Origin: Peromyscus leucopus | Taxonomy: Eukaryota > Chordata > Mammalia > Rodentia > Cricetidae | DNA length: 64,000 nt | Direction of reading: 5' to 3' | NCBI RefSeq assembly: GCF_004664715.2 | Contig: NC_051084.1 | Span: forward strand, 62,385,334-62,449,333 | In this document: in pieces, positions 35,016-45,935 of the stretch | How positions within the stretch are numbered: the first letter of the stretch is position 1 | Layout of the letters: each line of letters begins with the position of its first letter | Notes under the pieces: model-generated | Database searches by the model: none | What the model was told of the DNA's origin: nothing | What the model saw: only the letters and a program-made list of their open reading frames with translations | Program-made: the position numbers and the translations under genes

Positions 35016-35560
35016 ACATTCATGAAAACATTCATGAATCACCTACTAAGTTCCAAGTACTATTCTAGATCCTGAGCATGTAACAGGAAATAAAGCAATG
35101 ATTCTTGAGTTTGTAAGTTTTTATTCTGCTCCATCAATATTTATGATGAGCAAAACAAAACAAAAAAAAAAGTAGAGAAAATTGGGATGATAAGAATGCC
35201 AAGGAGAAAAGTAAATTAAGGTCTGGATATAGGAGCATGCAAGCTTCAAGTAAAAGAAAAAGTTGGAAAATTAGTTGGAATTAGGGGAGAGCACACTATG
35301 GTGACACGTCAAGACCTGAAGGAGTTGAGGGAGGGAGTCATTAGTTATCCAAAGGGACAGATGAGAGAGGAAATAGCAAGTGCAAGGACCCCAAGGCAGG
35401 AGTGTCTTCCAACAGTTGCAGTAAGAAGCCTGAATGGAAGGGATGGCTAGGAGAGTAAATAAGATTAAGGCCTAAGAGGTACAGACCATCTAGGACCATG
35501 GCAGCCCCTGGTAGGAACCTTGGCTTTTAATCTATGTGAGATATAAATAGTTAAAGGGTT
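35016..35560. repeat. Ancient mammalian repeat, long fragment
   Basis: Segments in order: 'cacctactaagttccaagta', 'gaaggagttgagggaggg', 'aatagcaagtgcaaggacc', 'aaggcaggagtgt', 'ggaaccttggcttttaatc'. They follow a widespread old mammalian repeat over about 500 bp. Family not assigned; A-rich and other insertions interrupt it. Confidence 0.55.
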
Positions 35561-35689
35561 TAGATAAAAGATAAATACATTCAGATTGTCTTTTAGTCAT
35601 TTGAACTAGAGTTCAGCCTAAGAACTAGCTAGCTTGGACTTTTTTTAATCCAATTTTGTTATTATTTAAATTTATTTGACTATTTTGTA

Positions 35690-36170
35690 AATTTTTTAAA
35701 TGTAAAGTCTAACTACACAATTTCCTTCCTTTCTGTTTTCCTTTTGACTCCTCCCATATTCCTTATCACTCCTTCTCATCTCCATTGCCTCTTTTTCTTT
35801 AATTATTATTAAATAAATATTGGTTCAAGTAACATCTCAGAAGAGGGGATAGAAAGACTGTACAAGCCAGGGGAACAAGAAGTCTGCTGTGGGACTGTGT
35901 CTTCTAGAAATAACATGGAAACCATATCTATGATACCACAACAACATGACTACCTAAACAAGACCTAAACAATGAAAACACCAATAGATAGGCTAATATG
36001 AAAGAAGATCTCCTCAGGCCCCACCCCTAGACAACAAGTTACAGGTAACTAATGACGGGAGGGAGGGAGAATTAGTCTTCTCCAGTGAGGTCCTTTATTT
36101 GTTCATCCAATGCCCATGGCAAGCCTTGAAATTATATACATAGAAGCAACATAATTAATTAATTAATTGT
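35690..36170. repeat. Rodent L1-derived sequence, two parts
   Basis: A CT-rich block (35719-35800) ending at an AT-rich junction is followed by 'acaagaagtctgctgtggga', 'gtgtcttctagaaataaca', 'caccaatagataggcta' and 'caacaagttacaggtaac'. This is a common rodent L1-associated sequence, also seen in part at 16.13-16.44 kb. The relative orientation of the two parts is uncertain. Confidence 0.6.
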
Positions 36171-36385
36171 GTATGTGTGTCTGTATGCATGTATGTGTGT
36201 ATGTGTGTGTTTGTGTGTGTGTGTTAGTGTATGCCACATGTGTACAGGAGGACAAAGAAGAGCTTCAGATATCTGAGAATTGTAGTTACTAGCAATTGTG
36301 AGCTGCCCGTTATAGATTCTGGAAACTTGGGTCCTCTGAAAGAGCAGAAAGTGTGTTTAAACCACCGAGCTGTCTCCCCAGCCCT
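36171..36385 (-). repeat. B2/B3-class SINE, minus strand
   Basis: A TG-rich left part, 'acaggaggacaaagaagagc', 'acttgggtcctctgaaagag' and the reversed head 'ccgagctgtctccccagccc'. A TG-rich microsatellite-like start is common in such reversed B2/B3 tails. Confidence 0.85.
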
Positions 36386-36527
36386 TATTTATTTTTTTTA
36401 AATTTATGCTTTTATTCATGTATAGGTATTTGTGCATATGCCGTGTATGGGGGTGCCCACTGAGGAGGCCATCCAATACACAAATTGAATGTTCTGAGTA
36501 TGAGAAGAGGCAACAGTTAAAATGGAG

Positions 36528-36530
<3 letters not shown>

Positions 36531-36584
<54 letters not shown>

Positions 36585-36592
36585 ACTCTCTC
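36531..36592. repeat. (TC)n microsatellite
   Basis: About 25 perfect TC units followed by ACTC-type variants. Confidence 0.99.
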
Positions 36593-37948
36593 TTCAACAC
36601 TGAACTGATACACATGTTTCATTGACAACACCTCTCACTACCCCCTTCATAGTCCCACACTTGCAAACAAAGCCAAGTGACAGGATGCGCTATTAAGTCC
36701 CCACTCAGATTCTACTAAATCTATTTGAAATCAAAATAAACATTTTAATAAGAGAACACAGAAGTGAAAATCACACCCCTCTCTACCCCTCAACCCATCC
36801 TAAACATGGAAATGTTTTTGCAAATCTCTTTAGTTTCTGGATCCACATGTGTTCCATATTATCACCAGCTCCTTGGCAAATAGGAGCATATTACTTGTGC
36901 ATGAGAGAATTTTAACTTTCCGGCTTGCCTTTCACCCAGGAGTCACATGACCATGAAACAGAATAGAATACAGAATTGCTATTATTCACCTGCTGTAAAC
37001 TGTTGCTGTCTCGGACAAGTAGCTGCAGAAGACAGGACCCAGAGAACTTGAAAGTAAATTCTTCTCCTTCTCTGATATCGTGGAATGTACAGCTATGGAT
37101 TGCAGACCCAGGGTACTATGCCAAGTTCAAAAGCAAAACAAATGCCGGAGTCATGATTAATATGTGATTCCTCTGCTCCCTCGAAACTACTCATTTGAAG
37201 ATGAAGGGGTCTCCCACTTAGGAAACGACTAGTTTTCTAAATTCCTCTTTTAGTCCACAGCTTGGAGCTGTAAAGATGTTTTCTTTGAGAAACAATGTGA
37301 TTGATGGAGTCTGAATACCTGGGGAACTCCCCAAATCCCAGACCAAAGCACAATTGAATGACAGCCAATGTGAGGTATCTCAGGGCAGTAGGTCAAAAGA
37401 AGAGCAGACAAGGGAGGATGAGGAAGTAGAAGCAGTTTTCTCCTCATTATCGTTGAGAGAGACCCAACCATCATCTGGAAATCAACGGTTGCTTCTGGTA
37501 CCTTCCCCAGCTCTTCCATTAATATTTCTTTTCTTTTAACCAGAAGTACTGGTTCCAAGTGCCCAGAGACCTAAGGCTTGCTATCACGCGATACTTCAGC
37601 CTCTCTCTCAGTAAAATGATTCATGTGTGACATGACTCACCTCACTTCCACTCTAAGTAACCGCCCCCTCGCCCCCCCAGCTTCAGAACATCTAGTTCTG
37701 ATGTAATTTGGGAAAGCAAGTGATCAAATTATTTCCTCCTGATAAGTAAGTGACTTAAACAACAGAAAATATCAACTCTAGAAAAAGTGCTTCATTCATG
37801 CAAAAAAAAAAAGTTGTGATAATTTTGTCCATATGATGGCATGAAGTAAAACAAATAAATACAAATGATAGCAGAAAATAGGAAAAGTGACCCCATCAGA
37901 AAGTTTCCACATAAATTAATTCTAAGAAAACCTATGTCTTCCTCAGCC
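36593..37948. other. Anonymous, repeat-poor sequence
   Basis: No gene or transposon recognised. Overlapping frames of 61 and 102 codons near 37.25-37.56 kb have no known domain. A short C-rich run lies near 37666-37679. Confidence 0.4.
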
Positions 37949-37995
37949 TCTCTCTCTCTGTCTCTGAGTGTATGTGTGTGTATGTGTGTTTGTGA

Positions 37996-38032
<37 letters not shown>

Positions 38033-38035
38033 TTG
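37949..38035. repeat. (TC)n/(TG)n impure microsatellite
   Basis: A short TC run followed by interrupted TG repeats. It forms the left end of the reversed SINE that follows. Confidence 0.95.
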
Positions 38036-38340
38036 TATAGGCATATGTGTATGTGCAGGTGATAAGACAAAGGAAGGTGTTGAGTGCTCTTCTCTATTAT
38101 TCTCTCCCTATTCCTTCCAGGCATGATCTCTCCCTCAACCTTGAGTTTTCCTTTTTTTTTTTTTTTCTTCAGTCAGGCTGGCAGTTAGTGAGCTCCAGCA
38201 ATCCTTCTATCTCCACCCCACCCAATGTTGGGGTCACAGGAAGGAGCAGTCAGGGTTGTCATGTGCGTTGTAGGACCAGAGCTCTGGTCCTCATGCTCAG
38301 TACCTCAGCAGGTACCCTTCCCCAGTGAGCCCATTTCTCT
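38036..38340 (-). repeat. B3-related SINE or similar rodent repeat, minus strand
   Basis: 'gtgttgagtgctcttctct', 'tccaggcatgatctctccct', a T-rich insertion, then 'ttggggtcacaggaagg', 'ctctggtcctcatgctcag', 'ccccagtgagccca'. The reversed tRNA-like end fits a B3-related family. The exact family is uncertain. Confidence 0.65.
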
Positions 38341-39404
38341 CCGATTTTGAGCCCATCTTGGGTATTAAGTTTCCAAAAAGATTGAAGAGAAATGGCAATG
38401 TCTTTGTACTAGACAGGCTTCAATTGCTTTGGGGATTTGGAGGGAGAATAATAATAGTAGAGAAGTTGGTATCAATGTAAGTTTTGTTTTTCAAAATCAA
38501 TGCCGGAAGTCTAAGACACATTGATGATCATTTACATTCATTTTACTCTCTTGCTACCTTTCATCAGCTTGACTAAAATAAGTTGTTTTAAAGGCAACTT
38601 ATTGTTATTGTCATAAAAGAAAACATTACAATAACTTATAGAAAGAGTATAAAGCTTTTCACCAGTCTTTTATCATGTCTTGGTGACTGCAAGCTAGTGA
38701 TTTTATGACATTTTTCTTTCTAAGGAGAATATTACCTTTCAGTTTAGAAATGAATAGTAAGCCCGGAAAGTTTTAGTTCTATGGAGATAAATAAGAACTG
38801 TGCCTGCCATGAAAAGCTAGGATAGTTACTGCTTCGGAAAAACAGTTATCTGAGCCACTGCCATAAAACAAGCCTAGAAGAATTCCAAAGGATAGTTGAT
38901 TTATAGAACTCTGTGACATAGTTTAAATTCCACAGCCTCCAAGCATACTTTTGCGTGGAAACCCGCCTAAAACTTCTCTTTGCCTTCTTCTCTCTATCCC
39001 TATGTCTGGTCCCAAACCTTGTCTTAAACTCACAAAGAACCTCCATTGTAAGCCCAAAGACCCTGCTTCTATGACCGTCCCTCAGTGACTTCTAAGAAGA
39101 GCCCAGGATTCAGGAACATTTGTGGAAGCATTGTAGATGGGTTTCAAACCAGAACATTGGAATTTTATGTAAGAAACCTTCCCTTCAATTTCCTAGATAC
39201 TTTGGCAGAAGTCACTAACAAATATATGTTAATATTTATGCCTTAAAAATTTCCAAGTAATCATCTCTTTCTGAGGAGCGTGGTGGGGTTAGACTTATTT
39301 GTATTTATTTCTTTTGCATTCACACTGTCTTTTTTTCCTCCCTTAACTCCTGCTCCTATGAGTTTCCCCTCTGTGCCTCAGCTATATATTGTCTCAGAAA
39401 ATCA
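38341..39404. other. Anonymous sequence
   Basis: No gene or repeat family recognised. Confidence 0.4.
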
Positions 39405-39550
39405 ATAAATCCTTTGCACATAATAATGCCCACCCATTCTACCTCACAGGGGTGCTGTGATGTGTAATTAATTAATGTGTGTAAAGAGCTGAGGGAGCAT
39501 GCAATGTAAGCCACCCTATAAGTGAGAAGAATCATTATTAATAAGTGTTA
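39405..39550 (+). repeat. MIR SINE, 3' part
   Basis: 'attctacctcacaggggtgc', 'gtaaagagctgagggagcat' and a trailing 'attattaataagtgttatt' fit the 3' part of MIR in sense orientation. Confidence 0.7.
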
Positions 39551-39902
39551 TTACCCAAATGCCTCTAGATGTCAGCAAAACATCTTTTAAAAACCGTAAT
39601 TGGGCCGCAGTTTTGAGAAGCCTTGGACTATGCTGTCTCTCATGGATGGATGCTAGGGAGAATGCCATCCACCATAATGCTGGAGCAGCCTGTCCTTGCA
39701 CACCTTTCAGTTTCAAATTATGAACTTTGAATAAAAGTGAGCATGAGAACAGAGCTGTTTGGGATGCTTTCAGAAGTAAATGTGTGGCCCACCGGGGCGC
39801 TTTCTAGACAATCCACAAGGAAGGTCAGTCTTGTATTTCAAAATGGCATTTCATTTCCTCACTTACAAAGCAGTGGGTGGTGGCAGTGAACAGGCAGGAT
39901 CA

Positions 39903-39904
<2 letters not shown>
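39551..39904. other. Anonymous sequence
   Basis: No gene or repeat family recognised. Confidence 0.4.

Positions 39905-39953
<49 letters not shown>
39905..39953. repeat. (CA)n microsatellite
   Basis: Perfect CA run of 49 bp. Confidence 0.99.
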
Positions 39954-39957
<4 letters not shown>

Positions 39958-41089
39958 TTCTCTAGATTTGAAACTGTGGATTCATCATGTGAAATCTCTG
40001 AGTGTAGATGTGCTGAATCCCACTAGCTTCCTTCCTTGATGGAAATGTGAAAACAAAGATGATGGTAATTTCCCCACAAATTGTGTGATGACATGCCAGT
40101 CTTATTTTAAAAGCAAACATTTGGGTTTATAAGTGGTCAGTATTGACTCTTGTCAATAACAAAACCAGATGTTTCCTCTTTCCGTTTTCTTCTTATCCAT
40201 CACTTGCTGCAGAGAGAAAGAAAGATGAGATCTAGATACAGGAGAAAAAAGATGAGCCAAGGAGAAAGAGCAAAGACTGCTTGGGGTACTGGACGCTTCA
40301 CCGCAGTTAAGCACAAAGGAAGTAGAACAACTCCGTTAAGAAAGAACACACCAGGAAAATTATTTTATAAGTTCAACACAACTTGATTTCTTCGCTGGGT
40401 GCTAAAGCAACCTAGCTTTCCAAGTACTTTTCAGGGAGATAAAAGTTTGGTTTCAAAATTTCCCATAAGGAATAAAAAAAATTTCCTCACTGTTTATTTA
40501 AAGGAAGCATAGTAAGATGTGCAATGAGTTTTTATCATTTGGTCTTCAACAGACTTTGTATCCCGAAGAGGTTGGAATTTTCCCCCGTGTTAAGCAAAAA
40601 TTAAAGCAAGCTTTTCTAATACTCTATAAGCAGTCTTCTGATGCTCAGCTATTGCGTATGACTTTGTAAAGGTGTTCTAGGAAGTGATGAGGTAAAAGGA
40701 AGCCATGAGGTCGCTTTCAATTTCAACTGAAAATAATCATTAGGTGATTTCCTTTGAAAAAGGAAGAACTTAAATATTTGTAAATAAGGTAGAGTTTGCA
40801 TGCTGGCTGATAGATGCTACAATGAGTTTTGGTAATCCAACAAGGAAAAAAAATCTTGGTAATTTTAACTATCACATACTTTTAAATCATTTTTCCTCTT
40901 AGGAAGCGGGGTATAATTTATATAAGCAGTAAGCATAAAACACTGGCATTTGTATGTTAATGAAGAGAATATATAGATGTTATTTAAAATCTATATAAGT
41001 AATTCATACAATATGATGTGCATTATTAAATTAATATTTTAATTGCTTTGAAATATGAATTCATTTAATCTTTCTAATTTTCTCATGTA
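39954..41089. other. Anonymous, repeat-poor sequence
   Basis: No transposon or gene recognised. A 78-codon plus-strand frame (40150-40386) is basic and lysine/arginine-rich, but without a recognised domain. Confidence 0.4.
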
Positions 41090-41275
41090 ATAGACAGTAT
41101 TGGCATTCTCACTTTACAGGTTAAGAAATAGGTTCATAGAATGTAGGGTAAGTTCGTTCCTCACTGTTATAGAGGCAGAAAGATGCATGCCGAGAAATGT
41201 GGTGGAACTGACCGTGGATTTAAATCAGGGATCATTGTCCAGTGTGCCTGGAACCCTCCTAGCATCATGCAGTGC
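41090..41275 (+). repeat. MIR SINE
   Basis: 'tattggcattctcactttac', 'aggttaagaaatagg', 'ggatttaaatcagggatc' and 'gtccagtgtgcctggaacc' match the MIR core and 3' order in sense. Confidence 0.78.
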
Positions 41276-41599
41276 TTGTTGTCTGAGAAGGCTGCTCAGA
41301 CTTCCATGAGGAAGTCCCTCAGTCAGTTCTTAGATTCCTCTTCTCTGAGCCCCACCACCCAAGAACTGATATGGGAAGCAGTAAGGATATTAATGTCCGT
41401 TCGTCTGCTTGTTTATAGGGAATAAACACTCCTACATCCAGAAGCTTCAGAGATTCTGAGTGAGCAAAAGCTCCAGATATCCTCTCTTGCCTTGTCCCTT
41501 TAGGAACACAACAGATAAAAAGTCTTTAACATGACTCTTTCAGTGTAAACTACAAGAATTAAAACTAAGACATTGTCTTTTCAGATGCTCATCCTGAGG
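41276..41599. other. Anonymous sequence
   Basis: No gene or repeat family recognised. Confidence 0.4.
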
Positions 41600-41736
41600 A
41601 CTGGGGAGATGGACCAGTGAGTAAGAGAGCCAAGCCTAAGGTTCAAGCCTCATAACCCACACAGTAGAAGGAGAAAACTGACTTCCACAAGTGTCCTCTG
41701 ACCTCCAAATATGCAATTTGCTATGTGTATGTGTAT

Positions 41737-41737
<1 letters not shown>
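41600..41737 (+). repeat. B2-class SINE
   Basis: 'gactggggagatggaccagt', 'gttcaagcctcataaccc', 'tgtcctctgacctccaaat' in sense, continuing into a CA/GA tail microsatellite and an A-rich end (41830-41845). Confidence 0.9.

Positions 41738-41829
<92 letters not shown>
41738..41829. repeat. (CA)n(GA)n microsatellite in a B2 tail
   Basis: A CA run (41738-41774) changes to a GA run (41775-41829) at one point, directly extending the tail of the B2 copy. Confidence 0.99.
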
Positions 41830-41832
<3 letters not shown>

Positions 41833-41854
41833 AATAAATATTAAAAGAATACTG

Positions 41855-42045
41855 AGGGCTGGTGAAATGATTCACTCAAAGTGTATAAAGACCTGAGTTG
41901 GATCCCCAAAACCCATGTAGAAAAAAGCTAAGCATGCTGACATGTGCTTGTAATTCTACCAGCTAGTCCCTAGCCTCCCTGCTGAGTTTCAAGTTCACTG
42001 GAAAACCATATCTTAAAAAAAAAAGAAAGAAAAGAAAAGAAATAG
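41855..42045 (+). repeat. B2/B4-related SINE
   Basis: 'gggctggtgaaatgattcac', 'agacctgagttggatcccc', 'atgtgcttgtaattctacc', ending in an A/AG-rich tail (42013-42042). A second tRNA-headed SINE placed directly behind the previous B2. Confidence 0.75.
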
Positions 42046-42224
42046 GATGGGGCCTGAAAAACAACTCTTAAGGCTGTCCTTCGCCCTTCATAAGTGAGCA
42101 CACACACGTAATTTTGATAGTGGAAAACTATTAATTTTTCTATATTTTAATATAACTGCTATGCACAAAATCCAAATTCAACATTTTTAATGATCATTTT
42201 ACATTTGCTTTTTTCTTAAATTGT

Positions 42225-42400
42225 TTATGTTTATGCCTATTTGTCTATATGTACACCATACGTGTGCACGTGTCCATGAAGGCCAGAAGAGGGCACCAGA
42301 TTTCTTGGTACTGGAGTTACAGGTGGTTAGGCCACACAGTGTGACCTGGATCCTTTGTGAGAGCAACCGGTGACCATTGAGCCGCCTCTTGTGCCCCCAA
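42225..42400 (-). repeat. B3-class SINE, minus strand
   Basis: 'tgaaggccagaagagggcac', 'tactggagttacaggtgg', 'gacctggatcctttgtgag', 'accattgagccgcctcttg' give the reversed B3 order, including the tRNA-derived head at the right end. Confidence 0.88.
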
Positions 42401-45208
42401 ATTCAACATATTTTTCAAGAATTATTGTGCATAGATTACATTATTTCTAAATAACAAATTAAGCTGAGTGTATTTGTTAAGTGAGATGGAGTAAATATTT
42501 CATATATTGCAACACATCACAGTAAATGTTATTTTAGGAGAATTTCTACTTTGTACTGTAACAAGATTGTATTTGAAAATGTGTCTCACCCTCTATAAAC
42601 TGAAATCTATGTGGTAAGTTATAAATTAGTCACAGTTATAGAATTGTCCTGATTACATGTTTCAAGGCTTAACATACTCTACAATGTAATTACATAGTAA
42701 CAAAGAATCCAGATTCTGAAGTAACAGAACCTCCAGAGCCTCTCTCGGGCTACCATTGCACTCCATGACATCATCTTGTTTTCAGTTTCTGCCCATCATG
42801 TGAGTTCAGAATATTTACTGCAGGTCATCAGGTTTATTCCAGTGGGGGGGGGGGGCTTAGACTCTGAGCATTTTCTCTAACTTTGCCTCATAAGTCTGTA
42901 GTTATGGAGGGAGGGAGACTTTTTTAAATACCTTCTTTTGATCTACAGTCCTTGCTCAAATCCTGCTCATTTTCCCTTTCCCAATTACAACCCCACACCC
43001 TGGCCATCTCTGACTACACCATCCTTCTTGGTCTTGGGAGGATCTGCTGTGTGTGCCTTAGTCACCTGGAGCTTCTCATGGCTCTACAGTTCTGTGGCTG
43101 TCCTCCTCCAGGGAGTCTCTTAGCTGTGCTTTTAAAGCCAAGGACCTGGCTGCTGGGCCACCTGCTTTAGCTAAAATCTGGTTTTATTCTTTACTTTTTC
43201 TGTTAGGGTCTGGTACTTTGGTGCTGGAGGTGGTCTCTACTTATTTTGCCCTGCAGACTAGATAGCTTTCCTTAACCTCCCTTTATGCACCCTGGGTTTT
43301 GTATCTTGAACAAACAACAGAAACATCACAGAAACAGTAGCAGCACAGAGGCTCTTTCCATCCAGTGTCTCTCTCTTCTCTGGGAACGAACAGGAAACAA
43401 AAGGGCAGCTGAGATGTCGGCGGGAAGCAAGACTGGAGGGCAGAGGTTTTCTCCTCATGGCCAGGGTTCATTAGAGTCTCTTCTTAACCTGCAGTACCTT
43501 AAGCACTGCTAGAGCCATGGAGTCTCTTTAATTTCTCGCCGTTTCACTTCCCTTCCTCCCATAAGTCTTCTTGGTCCTGATTTTATGCCAAGGGTTGTGC
43601 TCAGCGGCTGCATCAGCTAAAGGGGCAGTGGAAAGTTGGAGAGTAACTAATGACCCAACATTTCCTGGGAGAACTTGACAAAATAGCCCAAGGGACTGAG
43701 TTACCAACCTTCCTCTTTTCAGTCATTAGGCAAACCCTGCCCCCTACCAATTTTTGCAATTTGATTAAAAAACTACGTGATTATTTAGAACAGCATAAAA
43801 AGAAACCCCAAAGAGATTCTTAAAGGAAGGGGTCGTAGCTAGAGGTGGTGGAAAGCATGGAGCAAACACATGGTTGCAAAAGGGCACAGTGTAACCCGTT
43901 CAGTGACCTCTCTCACAGCCGTTTCGTCTCCCTCTCTCCCTCCTGTTCAAAATGGAGATACTCCATGGCACTTAATAGCAGCTCTGTAGATGTCTCTCCA
44001 GTAGGTGTAAGTATTGAGAGCAACAGCACCTCTTGTCACCAGCTGGGGATGGGGAGTGGCTGCCTCAGGGGAATCCGAGCCTAAAAAATCCACCACAGAG
44101 AAAAGGCAATAACAGAAGTGTGTTGCTGTCGAACCTGCCATATAAATGAAACAATCAAACAAGACAACAAAGGAAACGCCGGTAAGCACCAGAGGCAAAA
44201 GCAGTTGCTGTAATATATCTTGGCTTCGGTGACTATTTTTAGTTTCTTCCCACCCCCCTTTGAAACAACAACAAAAAAAAACCCTCTAATTTAGATTAAC
44301 TGGGGAAAACATTAAATAATTCAAAAGCGACAGAGGCAGAGAGGTGAGTAGCAGGGAGACAGAGGGTAGCATACATCTGAATGAAATAAAATAAAGTGAT
44401 TCCTTGCAACCTGGCCGAGTGTGGTTGTAATCAATGAACACGGGAGGTTATTTTAGAATGGAAAGAGAAGCTATTCCATATTCAACCAAGAATTATTTTT
44501 TAGTTCATCGAAGATAATCTCCCGTTTCTTTCTTCCGGCTCATTTATCTGGACTCAAATACATGATACCTACTCAGAGAAGAGATGTTCATGAATGGGAA
44601 GAAGAAGAGAATAATAATTTACCTCAGTCATTATTATTGGCTAACAAGTATACTCTCTTTCTGGACAAGGTCCTTCCTTTAAGTACTATACATGATGAAC
44701 CAACAGATTCAAAAATGCTTCCCAGAGTCTTTCTAGGACAATTGTCTGTAAACATTACCAAACTGCTTATTAACAATGTGTTCTGTGTACTTTTAATAAT
44801 ATTTGATTTAGCGTCCTATCAGTGGGAAAGAATTCTCAAACTTACTGAAATCCTTAGGTATCAAGAAAGATTTAATTGCTTCAATCCCAAATTCATATCA
44901 TTGCACATTCATCTTTTAGAGGAATGCTGGAAATGATCTTGCTAAAGTAATTCACATCTGAGAATAAGTAGTGCAAGGTGGAGCTACCTAGTGCAAGATG
45001 CTCAAAAAGAAGAGAGTGACAGGTAGACATTTACTCCTTCCCATGACTACTGCTGCAGTATTTTGCTCTGTCCATTCAAACTTTGAACACTTTAAAGGTA
45101 TTTATCGTCATTCACACAGCCATGCCAGTATGCACCCTAACAATTACTAAGATTCCTGAGAGAACTTTTACCATTGCACTTGACCTTAGCCACAAGGTCT
45201 AGAAGTGG

Positions 45209-45212
<4 letters not shown>
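42401..45212. other. Repeat-poor block
   Basis: Apart from a run of 12 G at 42844-42855, I see no transposon or gene. A 124-codon plus-strand frame (44562-44936) and several shorter frames have no known domain. The most regulatory-looking part is given separately. Confidence 0.45.
44290..44560. other. Candidate conserved noncoding sequence
   Basis: Repeat-free stretch with homeodomain- and forkhead-like words (taatttagattaac at 44287-44300; attaaataattc near 44311; gtaatcaatgaacac near 44428). Regulatory function is inferred from texture only. Confidence 0.22.

Positions 45213-45297
<85 letters not shown>
45213..45297. repeat. (TC)n(TG)n compound microsatellite
   Basis: A TC run (45213-45267) passes into a TG run to 45297: the reverse-strand equivalent of the CA/GA compound repeats at 5.5 and 41.7 kb. 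Confidence 0.99.
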
Positions 45298-45769
45298 ATA
45301 TATGTGTATGTGTGGGTGGGTGTACATGTGCCTAATAAACAGACACAAAGACTGGTGACTGGTAAGTACAGAATCATGCCCTAGTGCTGTTCTGAGTCTA
45401 GTAAATAATGGGAACACTGAGACAAGGGCAAAGTCAGCTAGAAAGTGAAGAGAAAGGGCTTGTATTGGAACGAGTCGGGACCAAGTTAAACTAACACTTG
45501 GTTGAAAATTTCACCTTTCTAGTCTTGGTAGTATGATTGTCAGTTCCTATTAATGCTACCCTATCAAACTTGGTGCATTTATGGTGCAGTGGGATTCTAT
45601 TTGGATACTGTATTAGAGAGAACAATTGACTGACTGGTGAGTGATTTGCCCCAATCAGGACATCTGTGTCACTCACTCTGAGGCCTGCATAAAACCACAG
45701 AAGAGAGGGTGGCAGATTTGTGAGATGGGGAGGAGTGAGCAGGGCATATTCAATGCAATCATAAACACG
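45298..45769. other. Anonymous sequence
   Basis: No gene or repeat recognised beyond the TG-rich edge near 45300-45330. Confidence 0.4.
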
Positions 45770-45935
45770 TCAAGACTGTGAGTTCTTTCACGGGTAGAAT
45801 GGTGACAAGTTGTGAAGAAGGGGCTTGGGGACGTGATGGGGCAATGAGAGAGGGTGGTGGAGGATGAATATGATCACAACGTATTATACACATACTGTCA
45901 AGATATGAAAGAAGAAGAAGAAGAAACACACACAT
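45770..45935 (+). repeat. L1-like 3' tail fragment
   Basis: A G-rich stretch ('gagggtggtggaggatg') followed by 'aatatgatcacaacgtatta' and an AAG-rich end resembles the terminal segment of rodent L1 3' UTRs. Short and diverged. Confidence 0.42.

Noticed and set aside
44562..44936. 124-codon plus-strand open frame as a gene
   Set aside because: No recognisable domain or signal. AT-rich coding composition is no different from the flanks. Consistent with chance.
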